Assembly: GCA_029783825.1 (NCBI GenBank)
Contig: JAREIK010000751.1
Span: 377,602 to 441,601 of the forward strand
Origin: Sapria himalayana
Taxonomy: Eukaryota; Streptophyta; Magnoliopsida; Malpighiales; Rafflesiaceae
Direction of reading: 5' to 3'
Length of the DNA: 64,000 bases
Shown: piece after piece, positions 1 to 11,088 of the stretch
Layout of the letters: each line of letters starts with the position of its first letter
Numbering within the stretch: position 1 is the first letter of the stretch
Notes under the pieces: generated by a model
What the model was told of the DNA's origin: nothing
Database searches by the model: none
What the model saw: the letters and a program-made list of their open reading frames with translations, nothing else
Translations under genes and position numbers: made by a program

Positions 1-510
1 AGTCAAGAAGGCAAGTCTTCAAATTCAATAGCCGGATGGTCATAAGCTAGACGATGTAAAAGTTATGAAGAAGATTATTTGATTAATAAATTTAAAATTC
101 GATCATATTGTCACTATCATTGAAAAAAACAAAAGGCTTAGAAGTCATGACAATGAAGAAATTGTTGGGTCCTTACAAGCCTACGAAGAAAATAAAAAGA
201 AAGAAATTATAGAATAACTACTTAAGATTCAAATTGATTTAACTAAATAAGATAGGTAAAATTCAAAATAATAGAAGCCAACAAGTATGAGATCGTGATC
301 AAGAAAGAGGAGGTTGTGGATGTGGACATGGATGAGGTTGGAGGCCTAATGATGATAATAATTACAATTTTCAAAGAATAGAAAGTTCAACAAGAGGTTG
401 TGGGAGAGGCAACACATGATCTAGGTATGACAAGTCGAGCATTAAATATTATAATTATGAAAAATTTGATTATTATGTTTTTGAGTGTATAACACCTCTC
501 AAAAATAGAA

Positions 511-810
511 ATGAAGAGGTCAACATTGTTTGAAGAAAGAAGTCAACAAGATGAAATATTATTCCTAACTTATAAGAATTATGCGAAAAGTATAGATAAT
601 ATATGGTACCTTGATACCAATGCTAGCAACTATATACGTGGAAAAAAAAGCATGTTCGTGGAGCTAGATGAGTTAGTGAGCGATATCGTGGTTTGTGGAG
701 ATGAATCCATGGTAATCATGAAAGAAAGAAGTAACATTTTTATTCGATTGAATAATGAAGAACATCAATTTATTTTCAATTTTTATTACATGTCAAATGT
801 GAAGAGATAA
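511..810 (+). pseudogene. copia-1 aspartic protease fragment
   Basis: A 99-codon open stretch containing WYLDTNASNY, the copia protease active site with DTGAS changed to DTNAS. The Gly after DT that holds the catalytic loop is therefore lost. It follows the gag zinc-knuckle remnant directly, in normal gag-protease order. It would have processed the polyprotein inside virus-like particles. It is not a functional gene. Confidence 0.8.
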
Positions 811-2006
811 TGTGTGTAAATTAATTTTCAATGTATTAATGTCAAGAGATAGAATGTTTATGCTTATTCAAAATGATTTTGCAAAGTGTCTCAAGGTATG
901 TTATGAAGACAATATGACTTTGGCATCTTTGACTTGAGCATCTCAGTTTTGGAGGATTATCATCCATTAGTCACCTTGATCAAGTGTGTGAAGGGTGTTT
1001 GCTTGGGAAGTAATTCAAAAAAAACTTTCAAAAGGATTCAAACTCAAGAGCTTAAAATTTGCTGGAACTTATACATACATATGTGTGCTGTCTAATAAAG
1101 TCAAGCTAACTTGGTATGAGCAACTATTTCCTTTTCTTCATAAATGAATTTTCAAGAAAAATTTAAGTGTAGTTTTTGGAAGAGAAATCATAGATATTTG
1201 AAACTTTTAAGAAGTTCAAAGCCACTCCTTGTCGAAAAGGAAAATGGTCTCATAATTAAAGTTATGAGATCAAATCATAAAAGAAAATTTATGTCAAATA
1301 GATTTCAAAAATATGGTGAAGATCTTAGAATTCAACGATCTATGTTGGTGCCAAGTTCCCCCCTAGCAAAATAAAGTGACATGATGAGAAGCATGCTCAA
1401 GCGCAAGAGACTTCCAAAGGAGTTAATGGGTAGAAGTAGTTTGTACAGTTTATCTATCTAATCGTTCTCTGATAGGAAGTGTGAGAAATAACACTAAAAG
1501 AAGTATGAAGTGGAAGGAAGCTAGATATTTCTCATCTAAGAGTCTTCGAGAGCATTGCTCATTTACATATATATGATGAGAAAAGAATTAAGTTAGATGA
1601 TAAAAGTCAAAAATGCATTTCATTAGTTATGATGAAACTCAAAAGGCTACATGCTCTATAATTCAACTATTCAAAAGACAATCATTAGTCGAAATGTCAT
1701 ATTTGATGGAGAATGAGTTTGGGGACAACATAATGAAGACTATAATTTTCTTCCATATTTTGAAGAAGGTGATACTGAGCATATAAGGATAGAGCAAGCA
1801 AGAGAGGAGTCTACTACCTCACCAACTTTACTAGTTGTAAGTATTAATGAAAATGGAAGTTCAAGTGAAAGAGTTTTACAATTCAGGAGCTTACAAATAT
1901 TTTGAGATAAATGAAAATCAAGAAAATCTTGCTATCTTTTGTCTTTTTGTTGACTGTGAGCCTATCAACTTTCAAGAAACAGTGGGACACAAGTAGTAGA
2001 AAGACA

Positions 2007-3272
2007 CCATAAATAAAGAAATAAATGCCATCAATAAGAATAATATGTGAGAGCTAGCATCACTTCAAAGAGGCAATAGGGCGATCAATGTGAAATGGGT
2101 ATACAAAGCAAAAAAAAAAAAAAAAAAAATCAAAAGAGAAGTCAAAAGGTATAAGGAAAGATTGGTGTTAAAAGACTATAGCCAAAGAGCCAAACTAATT
2201 ATTTTTATGACAAAATATAATTGAAGAATATATTAAATAGATGTGAAAATTTCATTCCTAAATTGAGCTCTTGAAGAAGTCTATTTCCACCAACCATAGG
2301 CTACAAAGTAGGGGGAAAAGAAGATAAGATTTTAAGTTATAGCTAACACTCCAAGAAAGAAATTTCACCAAGTGTCCATATGAGCATACCATCTATATCA
2401 AAATTTAAAATGATGATATTTTGATTCTATGTGTGTATGTAGATGACTTGATCTTCACATATAGCAATCCAAAAATGTGTGACGCGTTTAAGAATGAGAT
2501 GGAGCTTGAAATGACCGACATTTGGTTCATGTCTTACTACCTCAAAATTGAAGTAAATTACGAAGACAAATATATCCTAATCACTCAAGAAGCTTATTCT
2601 AAAGAGGTGCTTAAAAAACTCAAGATGGATGATTCTAATCTAGTTGGCATGCTAATAGTGCAAAATGAAATAAGGTAGATCACACTCTCTACAAAAACTA
2701 ATAGAATGCGAAATCAAGTTGTCCAAGTATGAAGAATGAAATAAGGTGAATCCCACTCTCTACAAAGTCTAGTAAGAAGTTTATGCTAATTAACTTGTAC
2801 AAGAGCATATATTCTTTATGCTATTGGAGTTATTAGTTAATATATTGAGAATCCAACAACTCATTAGAATGTGACAGAGAATTTTTTTAGTATCTTAAAA
2901 GGCACCATAGACTTTGGCTTGTACAATTTTGTATTTAACGATTATAAGCTCATTGGATACTCTGATATTAATTGAAATAGAGATATCAATGTTTGCAGCA
3001 TCATTGGCTTTGTATTCTACATGGGTATACTACCTTCACTTGAGAATACAAAATAGCTAATTGTTACTCTTTTAACATATAAAGCAATGTATATAGTAGC
3101 TACATCTTGTGTTTGCTATGCAATTTGGTTTCAAAATTTATCAAAAGAGATGAGTTTGCTACTAGTGCAGCCACTAAGATTTATGTGGATAACAAGTCGG
3201 CAATAGCTTTGATTAGGAATTTGGTAATAAACGTCCAAAACAAACGTATTGATATTTGTTATTACTATATAA
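2007..3272 (+). pseudogene. copia-1 reverse transcriptase/RNase H remnant
   Basis: Starts with a decayed copia RT N-terminus (WELASLQRGNRAINVKWVYK), interrupted by a poly(A) run at 2,109-2,129 and by frameshifts. The best preserved part is the open stretch 2,421-2,678, with VYVDDLIF (catalytic Asp pair present) and the downstream motif MSYYLKIEV. RNase H follows from about 2,930 (LIGYSDIN, then IYVDNKSAIAL near 3,170). The enzyme is inactive because of stops. Confidence 0.85.
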
Positions 3273-3274
3273 GT

Positions 3275-3335
3275 GAGAGGTAGGGGGTGAGGGAGAGGGA
3301 GAGGGAGAGGGGGAGGGGGAGGGGGGCGGGGGCAG
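3275..3335. repeat. GA/G-rich microsatellite
   Basis: Imperfect (GAGAGG)n grading into GGGGGAGGGG. It lies exactly at the broken 3' end of copia-1. The open frame on the other strand here is only a Ser/Pro low-complexity artefact. Confidence 0.9.
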
Positions 3336-3929
3336 CTTGTTGTGGTGTCTATTACTGCACATATGGTTTATCATAACAAAATACATGAAGCTTGATTTTA
3401 GCATCATAACAAATTACTATGAACCATGAACAAATGACCCAATTAGGAGAAATTGCATGATTAGTACTATAGTTTCTCCAACCACCTGCACTTTAGCTTC
3501 CAATTAAAAAAAAAAATTACTTGTTAAATTTATGTTTCCTAAGCATGGGCAAAAATTAAAAAAATATCTTTTTCATAAAGGTATCAACCATCCAACTTAT
3601 TCTTTTATCCAACAAAAATGACACATATGTTAAAAGATTTTGCATTTCAATTGCATTAGATTTCATCTTGCTTCCTTTTCCTCTCACTTTCTAGGTCCCT
3701 TCTATTTAGTATGTAATCTATCAAATATTTTTTTTGTGTATTTTTAGTGCTATTAGATGATGTGTAAGTATAAAAATTAGTCATAATTTGATTGATTTCA
3801 TGAATTTGGAGTTTTTGTAGATTTTGATGAATTGTGATGAAATCAATATTTTTTGGAGATATTTGCTGACTTGGTAATGCGTGAGACGCATCGAGTAGAT
3901 ACATAATATCATAGAGAGCATTACTCTAC
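3336..3929. other. AT-rich intergenic stretch, nothing recognised
   Basis: No domain, repeat unit or RNA gene was recognised. An 82-codon open frame on the minus strand (3,656-3,904) has no recognisable similarity and is taken as chance. Confidence 0.5.
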
Positions 3930-6055
3930 CATTCCGTAGGCCTTAGGGTGACCACTTTCTAAGGCCGTGATTCTTCCCCTCAAGAGAAGGCAAAACCACA
4001 ACTTAGAGGTATAAGTTGATTTTCAAAGCCATGACCATTCCTTGCACTATAACTATTCGATACATGAGAAAGGTGAAGACTAAAGACTCGACCATTCCTA
4101 GCACCACAATTAATAATACATGAGAAAAATCAAGACCAAAACCATGATCATTTTTAGTGTCATAGCCATTTGCTACATGAGAATGATCAAGGGTAAAGTC
4201 ATGACCATTCTTAATGCTACGACCACTTCATGCAGAAGAAAGATAAAGACTAATGCTATGACTATTCTCAATACTACATCCATTTGATGTAAAATAAGGA
4301 ATAATACCAAAGATATGATCATTTCCAATGATATAACTTTATTTTATAGAGACAATATACAAGTTATTGATACTTTCTAGTTCTATGACTTTGTATTACA
4401 GAAAGATTAGAATGCATTCCAAACAGTCAATTTTTAGATTAGGAGACTAAGGACAAAGTTAATGCATCTTTAGAAAACCATGAATTTCTACTTAGAGAAA
4501 TGCCAAATTTCTAGAGTATAAAAAAGGAAAGAAGATAGAAATTGAGGTACTTAGATTTCTTTTTCTCCATGCATCAATACCAAAGCAAAGTGAATAAAAA
4601 AAATCATAGGATAGATTTTCATACTTTTTAGGGATCCATGAGTAAGCAAGAGATCAAAAACATAAGCTAAACACTAGAGTTGAGTGGTATCATAGAATCT
4701 CTATCCAATGTTTGTATCCTAGAATGTTTGAGGGGTATCAAAAACTCTCCATCTCTAGGATGGATTCAAAAAATCAACCAAAAGAGCATGAAATTAGAGT
4801 TTGTAGCCTAGAATCTTGTGAGAACTATCATTAAGAACTTGAGATTCATAATACTTCTTTTTTAGTACCTCATTGAATCTTCTACCCAATGTTAGGCTAA
4901 ATTGAGATCTAGGATTTATGTAATTGTGATTTATATAATATATGAATAGTTTTACAATTATTTATTTTGTTTGATTTTATGTTATGAGATGAAAATGATA
5001 GATATAATGATTAAATAGAACTTAAATCAGAAATTTAATTATTAGTAGATTTGTGCATGTTTTCATGGTGGATAATAATGGATAAACCATGAAGTTCTAT
5101 TATGCAAATGATAGAATGAAAATGATAACCCTTATGACTATGATGTGTAAGACAAAATTATAAGTTAAAACCTAGAATTAATATATGTTAATCATGATAA
5201 GTATGATACTTACGAAGCCAAAAATAAAAATAATTTTACATGCTACTCCATTGTATATGTCTTAGAAGAACTTGTTCTCGATTGATATGAATATTTATTA
5301 GAATATTCTTTTAAGAGTTTTACCTTTAGTGTGTGAGTCATATTATCTTTATGAAGGATAGTCACTTGTAATTCATATGACATGAATGGGTATATTATGA
5401 CTGACAAAGTAGTGATAGTTCATTGAGTTTTCTTTAATCATATGATATTCACCAGTGAGGTTTCAGAGAAGTGTATATTAATTAAATGAGTATTGTACTT
5501 TTAAAGGAAACATTATAAACACTTATAAACCACATAAATTCAAAGTCTTTATGATACATGAGGTCAGAGACAACAAATATACATATGAAGTGACTATCAA
5601 GGATAATTGATGAGTTGCCTAAAAGATATGAACTTGTGAATAAACTTAGAGCAGAGATGATTTATTATCTTAGTGATAAAGTACTATGGAATAACTATGA
5701 GGGGACCATCATTGGGAAAAATATCATTCTATAATAATCAAATATTCATTCTATATTCAAACTCAACACAAATTTAACTATTTGAATATGCATTATATGA
5801 GTAAAGTGGACAAATCATAGGATCTAAGAGTCATACCAAAATCCTAAAATATCTCTTCTACTAGATTTATGTTGTCTCACTATTAGTCGGCCGAACTGCT
5901 AGCACAATCACTATGAGATTGATATATGGACAATAGTTTTCTTTACTACTTATATGATTTGTGTAATTTCATATCTTTATTGATGAGATATCCTTGCTAA
6001 CAAGATTTTGTGATACTATCTAACCAATAAAAATAAACAAAATAATAGGGTCATA
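3930..6055 (+). repeat. LTR-X copy A: long terminal repeat of an unclassified retrotransposon
   Basis: Roughly 2.1 kb, alignable by eye with two other copies in the window (B at 55.4-57.3 kb, minus; C at 60.2-62.1 kb, plus). The 5' part (about 4,020-4,400) is a decayed tandem block of roughly 60-70 bp units built around 'catgaccattccta' and 'ctatgacttt'. A strongly shared block is CCAATGTTAGGCTAAATTGA (4,890 here, 61,197 in C). Further shared blocks lie at about 5,000-5,060 and 5,610-5,720. The right end is set by a degenerate tRNA-iMet primer site at 6,062-6,077 (TTTTGATACAATTTTAG against the usual TTGGTATCAGAGC). The left boundary is uncertain. Confidence 0.55.
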
Positions 6056-6159
6056 ACAAAATTTTGATACAATTTTAGTAATTATTTAGTTTAATTAGTT
6101 AATGCGAGAGTTGTTATAATTATCCTCAAGAAATGATAATTCTTTTTAGTAGTTTAGAT

Positions 6160-7240
6160 TGTTCTAGTTTGATTAATATCCAATGTTGTGTTTTGTATTT
6201 TCATTGTCCATATTTTTTTAGCCTACCAATCAAAAGAGCAAGATTGTGAGACCAGGCTAATATTATTGGACTTAGAAAATGATAAATCAAAATATGATCT
6301 ATATCCAATCATGCAAGGAAAATCTCAAGATATTTTTTATAGAGTTAAAGGAGATAAATGTTGCATATGACTATTTTTGGAGAAGAAGCAAGATGAGGAT
6401 GAGTGAGAATAACCCAACTCATCATCAATATGAGGAAGTATATTATTCAAAAAGTAGTGATTTATATTTCACACCTCTTGGCAGCATAAATCAACTCTAT
6501 TATTAGCTATATAAGTGAGTTATAGAGATAAAAGAGTTGGGAGCCATGAAGGGAGCACATTCAATGATCCATATCAAATCCTTGAAGCTTCATGTGAGGA
6601 TATACTTACCTAGCTTCTAAAAGATTTGAAAAGAGCAAATGAAATGGAAGAAGAGTAGTAGAGATGATTGGAGGAGAGCATTGAAGACACTAACTAGGAT
6701 ATGTTCAAAGAAAGTGTTATATCAAAAGCTCTAGTGATTGATAGATATGAAATTTGATAAGTTAAAAAATATGTAGAAAGTGCTATAATAGAAGTTTTAG
6801 TAACTAATATGAAGGTAGTTAATGTTGAGAACTAGGAAAAAGTAATTGAAGGCATATTTTTGAATATGCAAGAAGATGCAAATGATGAAGTTTTAGTGAC
6901 TAATACGAAAGAATTTGAGGAGAACTAGTAACAAAAAATTAAAATGATCATGACATTTTGTAATATTATAGCAAAGGCAAAATTAGGGAAGTAGTGGACT
7001 ATCTAAACTATCCTTGTATATGATGACATTTAATGAATATGTATCCAGCATCAATGATTAAAACTAAAATTGTCAAAAGAAAAGATATCAAAAATTATAT
7101 GAAGAAGATAGCTTGGATAGTTGAGATTTTCGACGGAGGAGATAAAGTATTGATTGACTAGCTATAGAGAGTAAATGTATTGCTGTTTTGGAGACAACCA
7201 AAAAGTTGTTTATGCTTGATGAAGTTGTTTTTGTTGTATA
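6160..7240 (+). pseudogene. LTR-X internal region, coding-like but unrecognised
   Basis: Lies just downstream of the primer-site-like sequence of LTR-X copy A. Short open frames (6,188-6,370 and 6,279-6,506) and in-frame fragments continue to about 7,240 with many stops. The translation is charged and Lys/Glu-rich, with pieces such as NPTHHQYEEVYYSKSSDLYF. It has the position of a gag, but no zinc knuckle or other diagnostic motif is visible, so the assignment is by position only. Confidence 0.35.
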
Positions 7241-7319
7241 ATAAACATTATATTTATATAGTTGTATTTAAATTCCTCACACAAAAGAATCACATATTCA
7301 AACTAGCTATAATTTTGAT

Positions 7320-7543
7320 TCATTAAGCCCAATGCCATAAACAATTTTCAATGTTGTGCTGGTATTATAGAAAAAAAATTATTATCAGAAGATTAATACT
7401 AAAGCTTTAATCATTATTTGGCATTATGATTTTAGTGTTACAAAAAGAAAATCACCGTCATAAGTTTAATGAAAAAATCACGGCCATAACTAGTACAATA
7501 ACTTTGGTGTTAAGAAATAAAAGTAATTGTCAAAATTCAAATA
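7320..7543 (+). repeat. Decayed tandem block related to the LTR-X subrepeats (copy D)
   Basis: Several degenerate copies of the phrase 'catgac...aacaccatgactttg...aagaaaaatca', the same motif family as in LTR-X copies A, B and C. It may be the start of another truncated LTR. It runs directly into the 185-bp tandem duplication. Confidence 0.45.
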
Positions 7544-7922
7544 GAAAAATCATAGGCATGACCCAACACCATGACTTTGATGTAACAAATTAACATATCA
7601 TCCTGACATTTCAATTAAAGAAAAAAAATTAAGCCCACAAAGTCACAATTTTAATTAATTAGGTCGCAACTATAAATATCTAACCCTAGAAATCCTTTAA
7701 TAATATCCTATATCTTTCCTAATACCATGAAAAATCATAGGCATGACCCAACACCATGACTTTGATGTAACAAATTAACTTATCATCCTGACATTTCAAT
7801 TAAAGAAAAAAAATTAAGCCCACAAAGTCACAATTTTAATTAATTAGGACACAACTATAAATATCTAACCCTAGAAATCCTTTAATAATATCCTATATCT
7901 TTCCTAATACCATGAAAAATCA
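7544..7922. repeat. 185-bp near-perfect tandem duplication
   Basis: Copy 1 is 7,544-7,728 and copy 2 is 7,729-7,913; 9 bp of a third copy follow. I see three differences between the copies (an A/T change near position 50 of the unit, and GTCGC against GACAC in the second half), about 98% identity. This is much less diverged than the surrounding decayed elements, so the duplication is recent. Confidence 0.95.
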
Positions 7923-8479
7923 ACCCTAAATTAATTAATATCATTGATTCAAAAGATCCTTGAAGAAAATAATTAGAGAAATGAGCCACGAGAAGAAAAG
8001 AAAGAAATAGAATCCCAATACCACAAAAATCCCAATCAAAGCTATGGTCCCCATGACAATTTTTGTTATAGAACTAGGGAATTGATGTATGGTCTTAGTT
8101 ATTAGAGAAAAAAGATTCAACGAATTCATCCATCCTTTTATGGATATTATAAAGGAGGAATTTAGAGGATATGACATCAAGAACATGATAATGCTTCTTT
8201 CGTGAAAGAATTCTATACTATTTTGGAGGATATACAAGAGAAAATATGCTATGTTAGTGGTATCTAAGTATACTTTGATTAAGGGATGATAAATGAGTTG
8301 CTTAGATTTCAAAAAGATAATATATCTTATTAATCCCTCCATAAGCAACATAGTTTTCTAGCATAGTTTTGATACCGTGAATATTTTTTAAAAGTTAATT
8401 TTTAATTTTCTTGAGAGTAATTTTTTTGGCCAAATAATTCATTATTCCTAGATTATATTATTATATCTAACCAAGAGTG

Positions 8480-9813
8480 TTCCTATGGATCAAAAGTTAA
8501 TGTGATATGTTTGATAGTATCTCCCTAACATTGTCGAGCATTAAAAGGGGAATTGAAATGATCATACTTGCTTTTCATTCTCATAGCTATGGTACTTAGA
8601 ATATAATCATCTTCACAATAACCATGCAAATGATCATACACAGTTAAAAGTTCTTGAAAAAAAAAAGTTAGATGTGGAGTACAATGATCCAGAAATACTC
8701 AAAATGACCTCATAAAAAAGTTTCAAAAACTTCATAAATACACTAACAATATCCCAATCATCAAATGTCGGTGGCCCTAAACCACCACCCCTCTTACTCA
8801 ATTGACTTACAAATTGCCCATCATCTTCTTGCAACAAATAAAATGCACATTGGTTCTGTTCTACAACTTTAATCATCAAATATGTCGAGTTCCATCTCAT
8901 TAGAATATCAATGCAATGAAGATCATTTTCACCAATTTTTTGCCTTTCAACACATGACTTTAACTTATTAGGCATTGAAGGAGAAGACTTCACAAATTTA
9001 ACAGCATTTCATAAATTCAAAATTGATGTGTTCACTTCCTTAAAACCCTCCATGATAATTAGATTCAAAATGTGTGCACAACACATAACATGCATAAATT
9101 CATTTTCTAAGATAGTGCTCTTTCCATCCTTAGTTCACCTCTTTAATTAATCAAGAGTACCATCATTAGAAGTAGTATTATCCACTATAACAGTAAATAT
9201 GCTATCTCTTCCCCTCTTAAGCATACATGCTTTGATTTTCCTTACAATTGTCACACCCTTATGATTAGGAACTTTCAGAAAATTGATTATTTTTTTGTTT
9301 AACTTCCAATCTTTATCAAGGAAATGTTTAGTTAAAGACATATAAGTTAAATTTTGAATAGATGTCCATGTATCAGTAAACATATACTTTAGTTTTTCTT
9401 TCTCCATCATATATAATTGCAAACAATCCCTCATTAAAGTGATATGGGAAGGTATACGAAATCTAGGTTCAATAGTTCTCATCAACTCTTTAAATCCTTG
9501 TCTTTCAACAAAGTGAAATGGTAATTCATCCACTATAATCATAGTAGCAATTGCTTCCCTAATTTTCTTTTCATTAAATTTAGCAATACTAAGGTTACTA
9601 ATAACATCTCCATCTTTTTTGAATGCACCAATTAACTTTAACTGAGATATAACCTTCTTATTTTCACTTGTCAAATAGGATTTACAATGATCTAAATGAT
9701 AAAACAAAGATGAAGTACCAGTTTTTCTTGCATGATAATTATACATCTTACTACAATGTTGACATTTAACTTCATCTGTAGCTTTAATCTTTTCAAAATG
9801 CTTCCAAACTCTA
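8480..9813 (-). pseudogene. hAT transposase pseudogene (BED finger + RNase H-like fold)
   Basis: Reads from about 9,813 leftwards. A BED-type zinc finger comes first: VWKHFEKI, then CQHC, then HLDHC (Cys2...His pattern), within about 45 residues. It continues through the open frame 9,147-9,746, whose body has FHFVERQGFKELM and TDTWTSIQNL, typical hAT transposase segments. After a gap and frameshift, 8,634-8,993 carries RWNSTYLM and FYEVILSISGS, the conserved middle of plant hAT transposases. A fragment reading LSTIAMRMKSKYDHF near 8,580 precedes the expected C-terminal dimerisation region, which is not recognisable. The protein would bind the element ends and cut and paste it; stops and shifts make it inactive. 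Confidence 0.85.
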
Positions 9814-9913
9814 GATCATTTTTTTGTATCTTGTTTCTCATACATAATGTCATCAATAACTTAGATGTTGCTATTAGAATCAGCTTGAACATATGATTGT
9901 TGAGTAATTTCAT

Positions 9914-10526
9914 CCATAAAGAAATTATTTGTGGATAATAGCAATATACGTCATCCCAATAAGAAATAATATAGATTTATCATAAAATAAAAATCTACTA
10001 AACCCATCAAAATAATCTTATCAAGATAAAAAGAATCAAGGTGATATTAATGCATAGTAAAATATATTTTAGAAAATGTGTTGTAAATGATATCTAGGAT
10101 GTCAAAGATGTCACAAATCTAAGATTATAAGAATACTTGAGTTAGTTAATAATCTAAAATATTATTGTTATATCACTAATTGTTATTGTTTATCTTTTTA
10201 CTTAGTTTATGCTATCTATCAAAATAGTTAAATACCTTACCATATAACTGATCGGAACTCAAAAGTGGTAAATGCATGCTTTAATTCACAACCCCTAGAA
10301 CTACTCCATTATCTGTTAACTGAGAACATAAATGACTGATCTTATCAATATGATTTGCTAACAATGCACTGAGATATGACCAAAAAATCAACAAAATATA
10401 GTTGGGGAACAAAAAATAAAAATCAACCTAATAGTAACAGAGCACAGCGGGCACATGCAACAATGACAAAAAAAAACAACAGGGATAGGTGGTGTATGCA
10501 GTGCAGGGTTCTATCGTGTTGAGTAG
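9914..10526. other. hAT 5' non-coding region, nothing further recognised
   Basis: AT-rich sequence between the transposase start and the subterminal repeats. It probably belongs to the hAT leader. No open frame or motif was recognised. Confidence 0.45.
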
Positions 10527-10745
10527 AATCACTTCATAGTGCAGTCGAAATCAGAACTCGGAACTCGGAAATCGGCAACTCGCACTTCACGTTCATAGTG
10601 CAATTGGTAGTCGGCAGTTTGCACTTCACAGTGCAGTCGATAGTCAGAGTCGCTACTTAGTAGTTCACACTTCATAGTGTAGTCAGCAGTCTGAGTCAGC
10701 ACTTCACACTTCATAGTGTAGTTGCCAGTCAGCACTCGGCACTCG
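10527..10745 (-). repeat. hAT subterminal repeats with a CACTTCA(T/C)AGTG core
   Basis: About five copies of an imperfect palindrome, CACTTCATAGTG or CACTTCACAGTG, are followed by GCAGTCG/GTAGTCAG-like tails, with dispersed TCGGCA/TCGGAA repeats. They sit 350-560 bp inside the 5' terminal inverted repeat. In hAT elements such as Ac, arrays of short subterminal motifs are transposase binding sites; that role here is inferred from position. Confidence 0.6.
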
Positions 10746-11074
10746 ACACTTAGCTCAACAGTTCACAGTCACACTTTGTAGAATCACAGTCACAGTCATA
10801 GCGCAGCGCATGCTTCACTCTTCAACATCAACCATTCAAAGTGATAATAGGGATTTAGGGTTTGGGTTTCAATTTTTTAGTGTTTATAATTATAAATTAT
10901 ATATATATATTGTTTTAATGTGGGTAGGGTAGGGTAGGAATACATAAATGGATTCTTCTTTTGCATTCCTACCTGATTTAATGTGGAAGACTTAAAACTT
11001 TTCTGCATTCCTACCCGAATTTTGTGGGTAACTGCTCAGGTAGGGTAGGGTAGGAACTTGCGGCCAGTCAGAAA

Positions 11075-11088
11075 TTTGAACACCCCTA
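11075..11088 (-). repeat. hAT terminal inverted repeat
   Basis: Element-strand sequence TAGGGGTGTTCAAA, a typical plant hAT terminus. It is followed outwards by satellite sequence. Confidence 0.7.

Larger units (their letters stand above)
1..3272 (+). mobile_element. Ty1/copia retrotransposon remnant (copia-1), 5' end outside the window
   Basis: Decayed gag-pol of a copia element, readable only by hopping frames. In order: a gag UBN2-like helical region (about 1-240) and a zinc-knuckle remnant near 440-500 in which several Cys codons have become Tyr; aspartic protease (511-810); the integrase region (about 1,144-1,374); reverse transcriptase (about 2,007-2,680) with the catalytic box YVDD intact; and RNase H (about 2,930-3,272), ending in a remnant rich in IYVDNKSAIAL. 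The domain order PR-IN-RT-RH defines Ty1/copia. Stops and frameshifts occur throughout. No LTR is visible: the left end lies outside the window and the right end stops at a GAGAGG repeat. Confidence 0.88.
8350..11088 (-). mobile_element. Decayed hAT DNA transposon, 5' end preserved, 3' end not found
   Basis: The transposase pseudogene reads leftwards. The element's 5' end is on the right: TTTGAACACCCCTA at 11,075-11,088 is, on the element strand, the hAT-type terminal inverted repeat TAGGGGTGTTCAAA. Inside it are two GGGTA-rich blocks (10,918-10,938 and 11,039-11,055) and subterminal repeats (10,527-10,745). The 8-bp flank (ATAAAAGT) matches satellite sequence, so insertion was into the satellite. 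I could not find the partner inverted repeat; the left limit is only where similarity fades. Confidence 0.7.

Noticed and set aside
3656..3904. 82-codon minus-strand ORF
   Set aside because: No domain or conserved motif; flanked by repeats; length is expected by chance in this composition.
7941..8351. 136-codon minus-strand ORF with four hydrophobic stretches
   Set aside because: No recognised family, very AT-rich, and it sits in decayed element sequence whose plus strand also reads as coding-like fragments. Hydrophobicity follows from T-rich composition.
10918..11057. Interstitial telomere repeats
   Set aside because: GGGTA-rich blocks are short and five-base, not TTTAGGG, and are explained as part of the hAT end.
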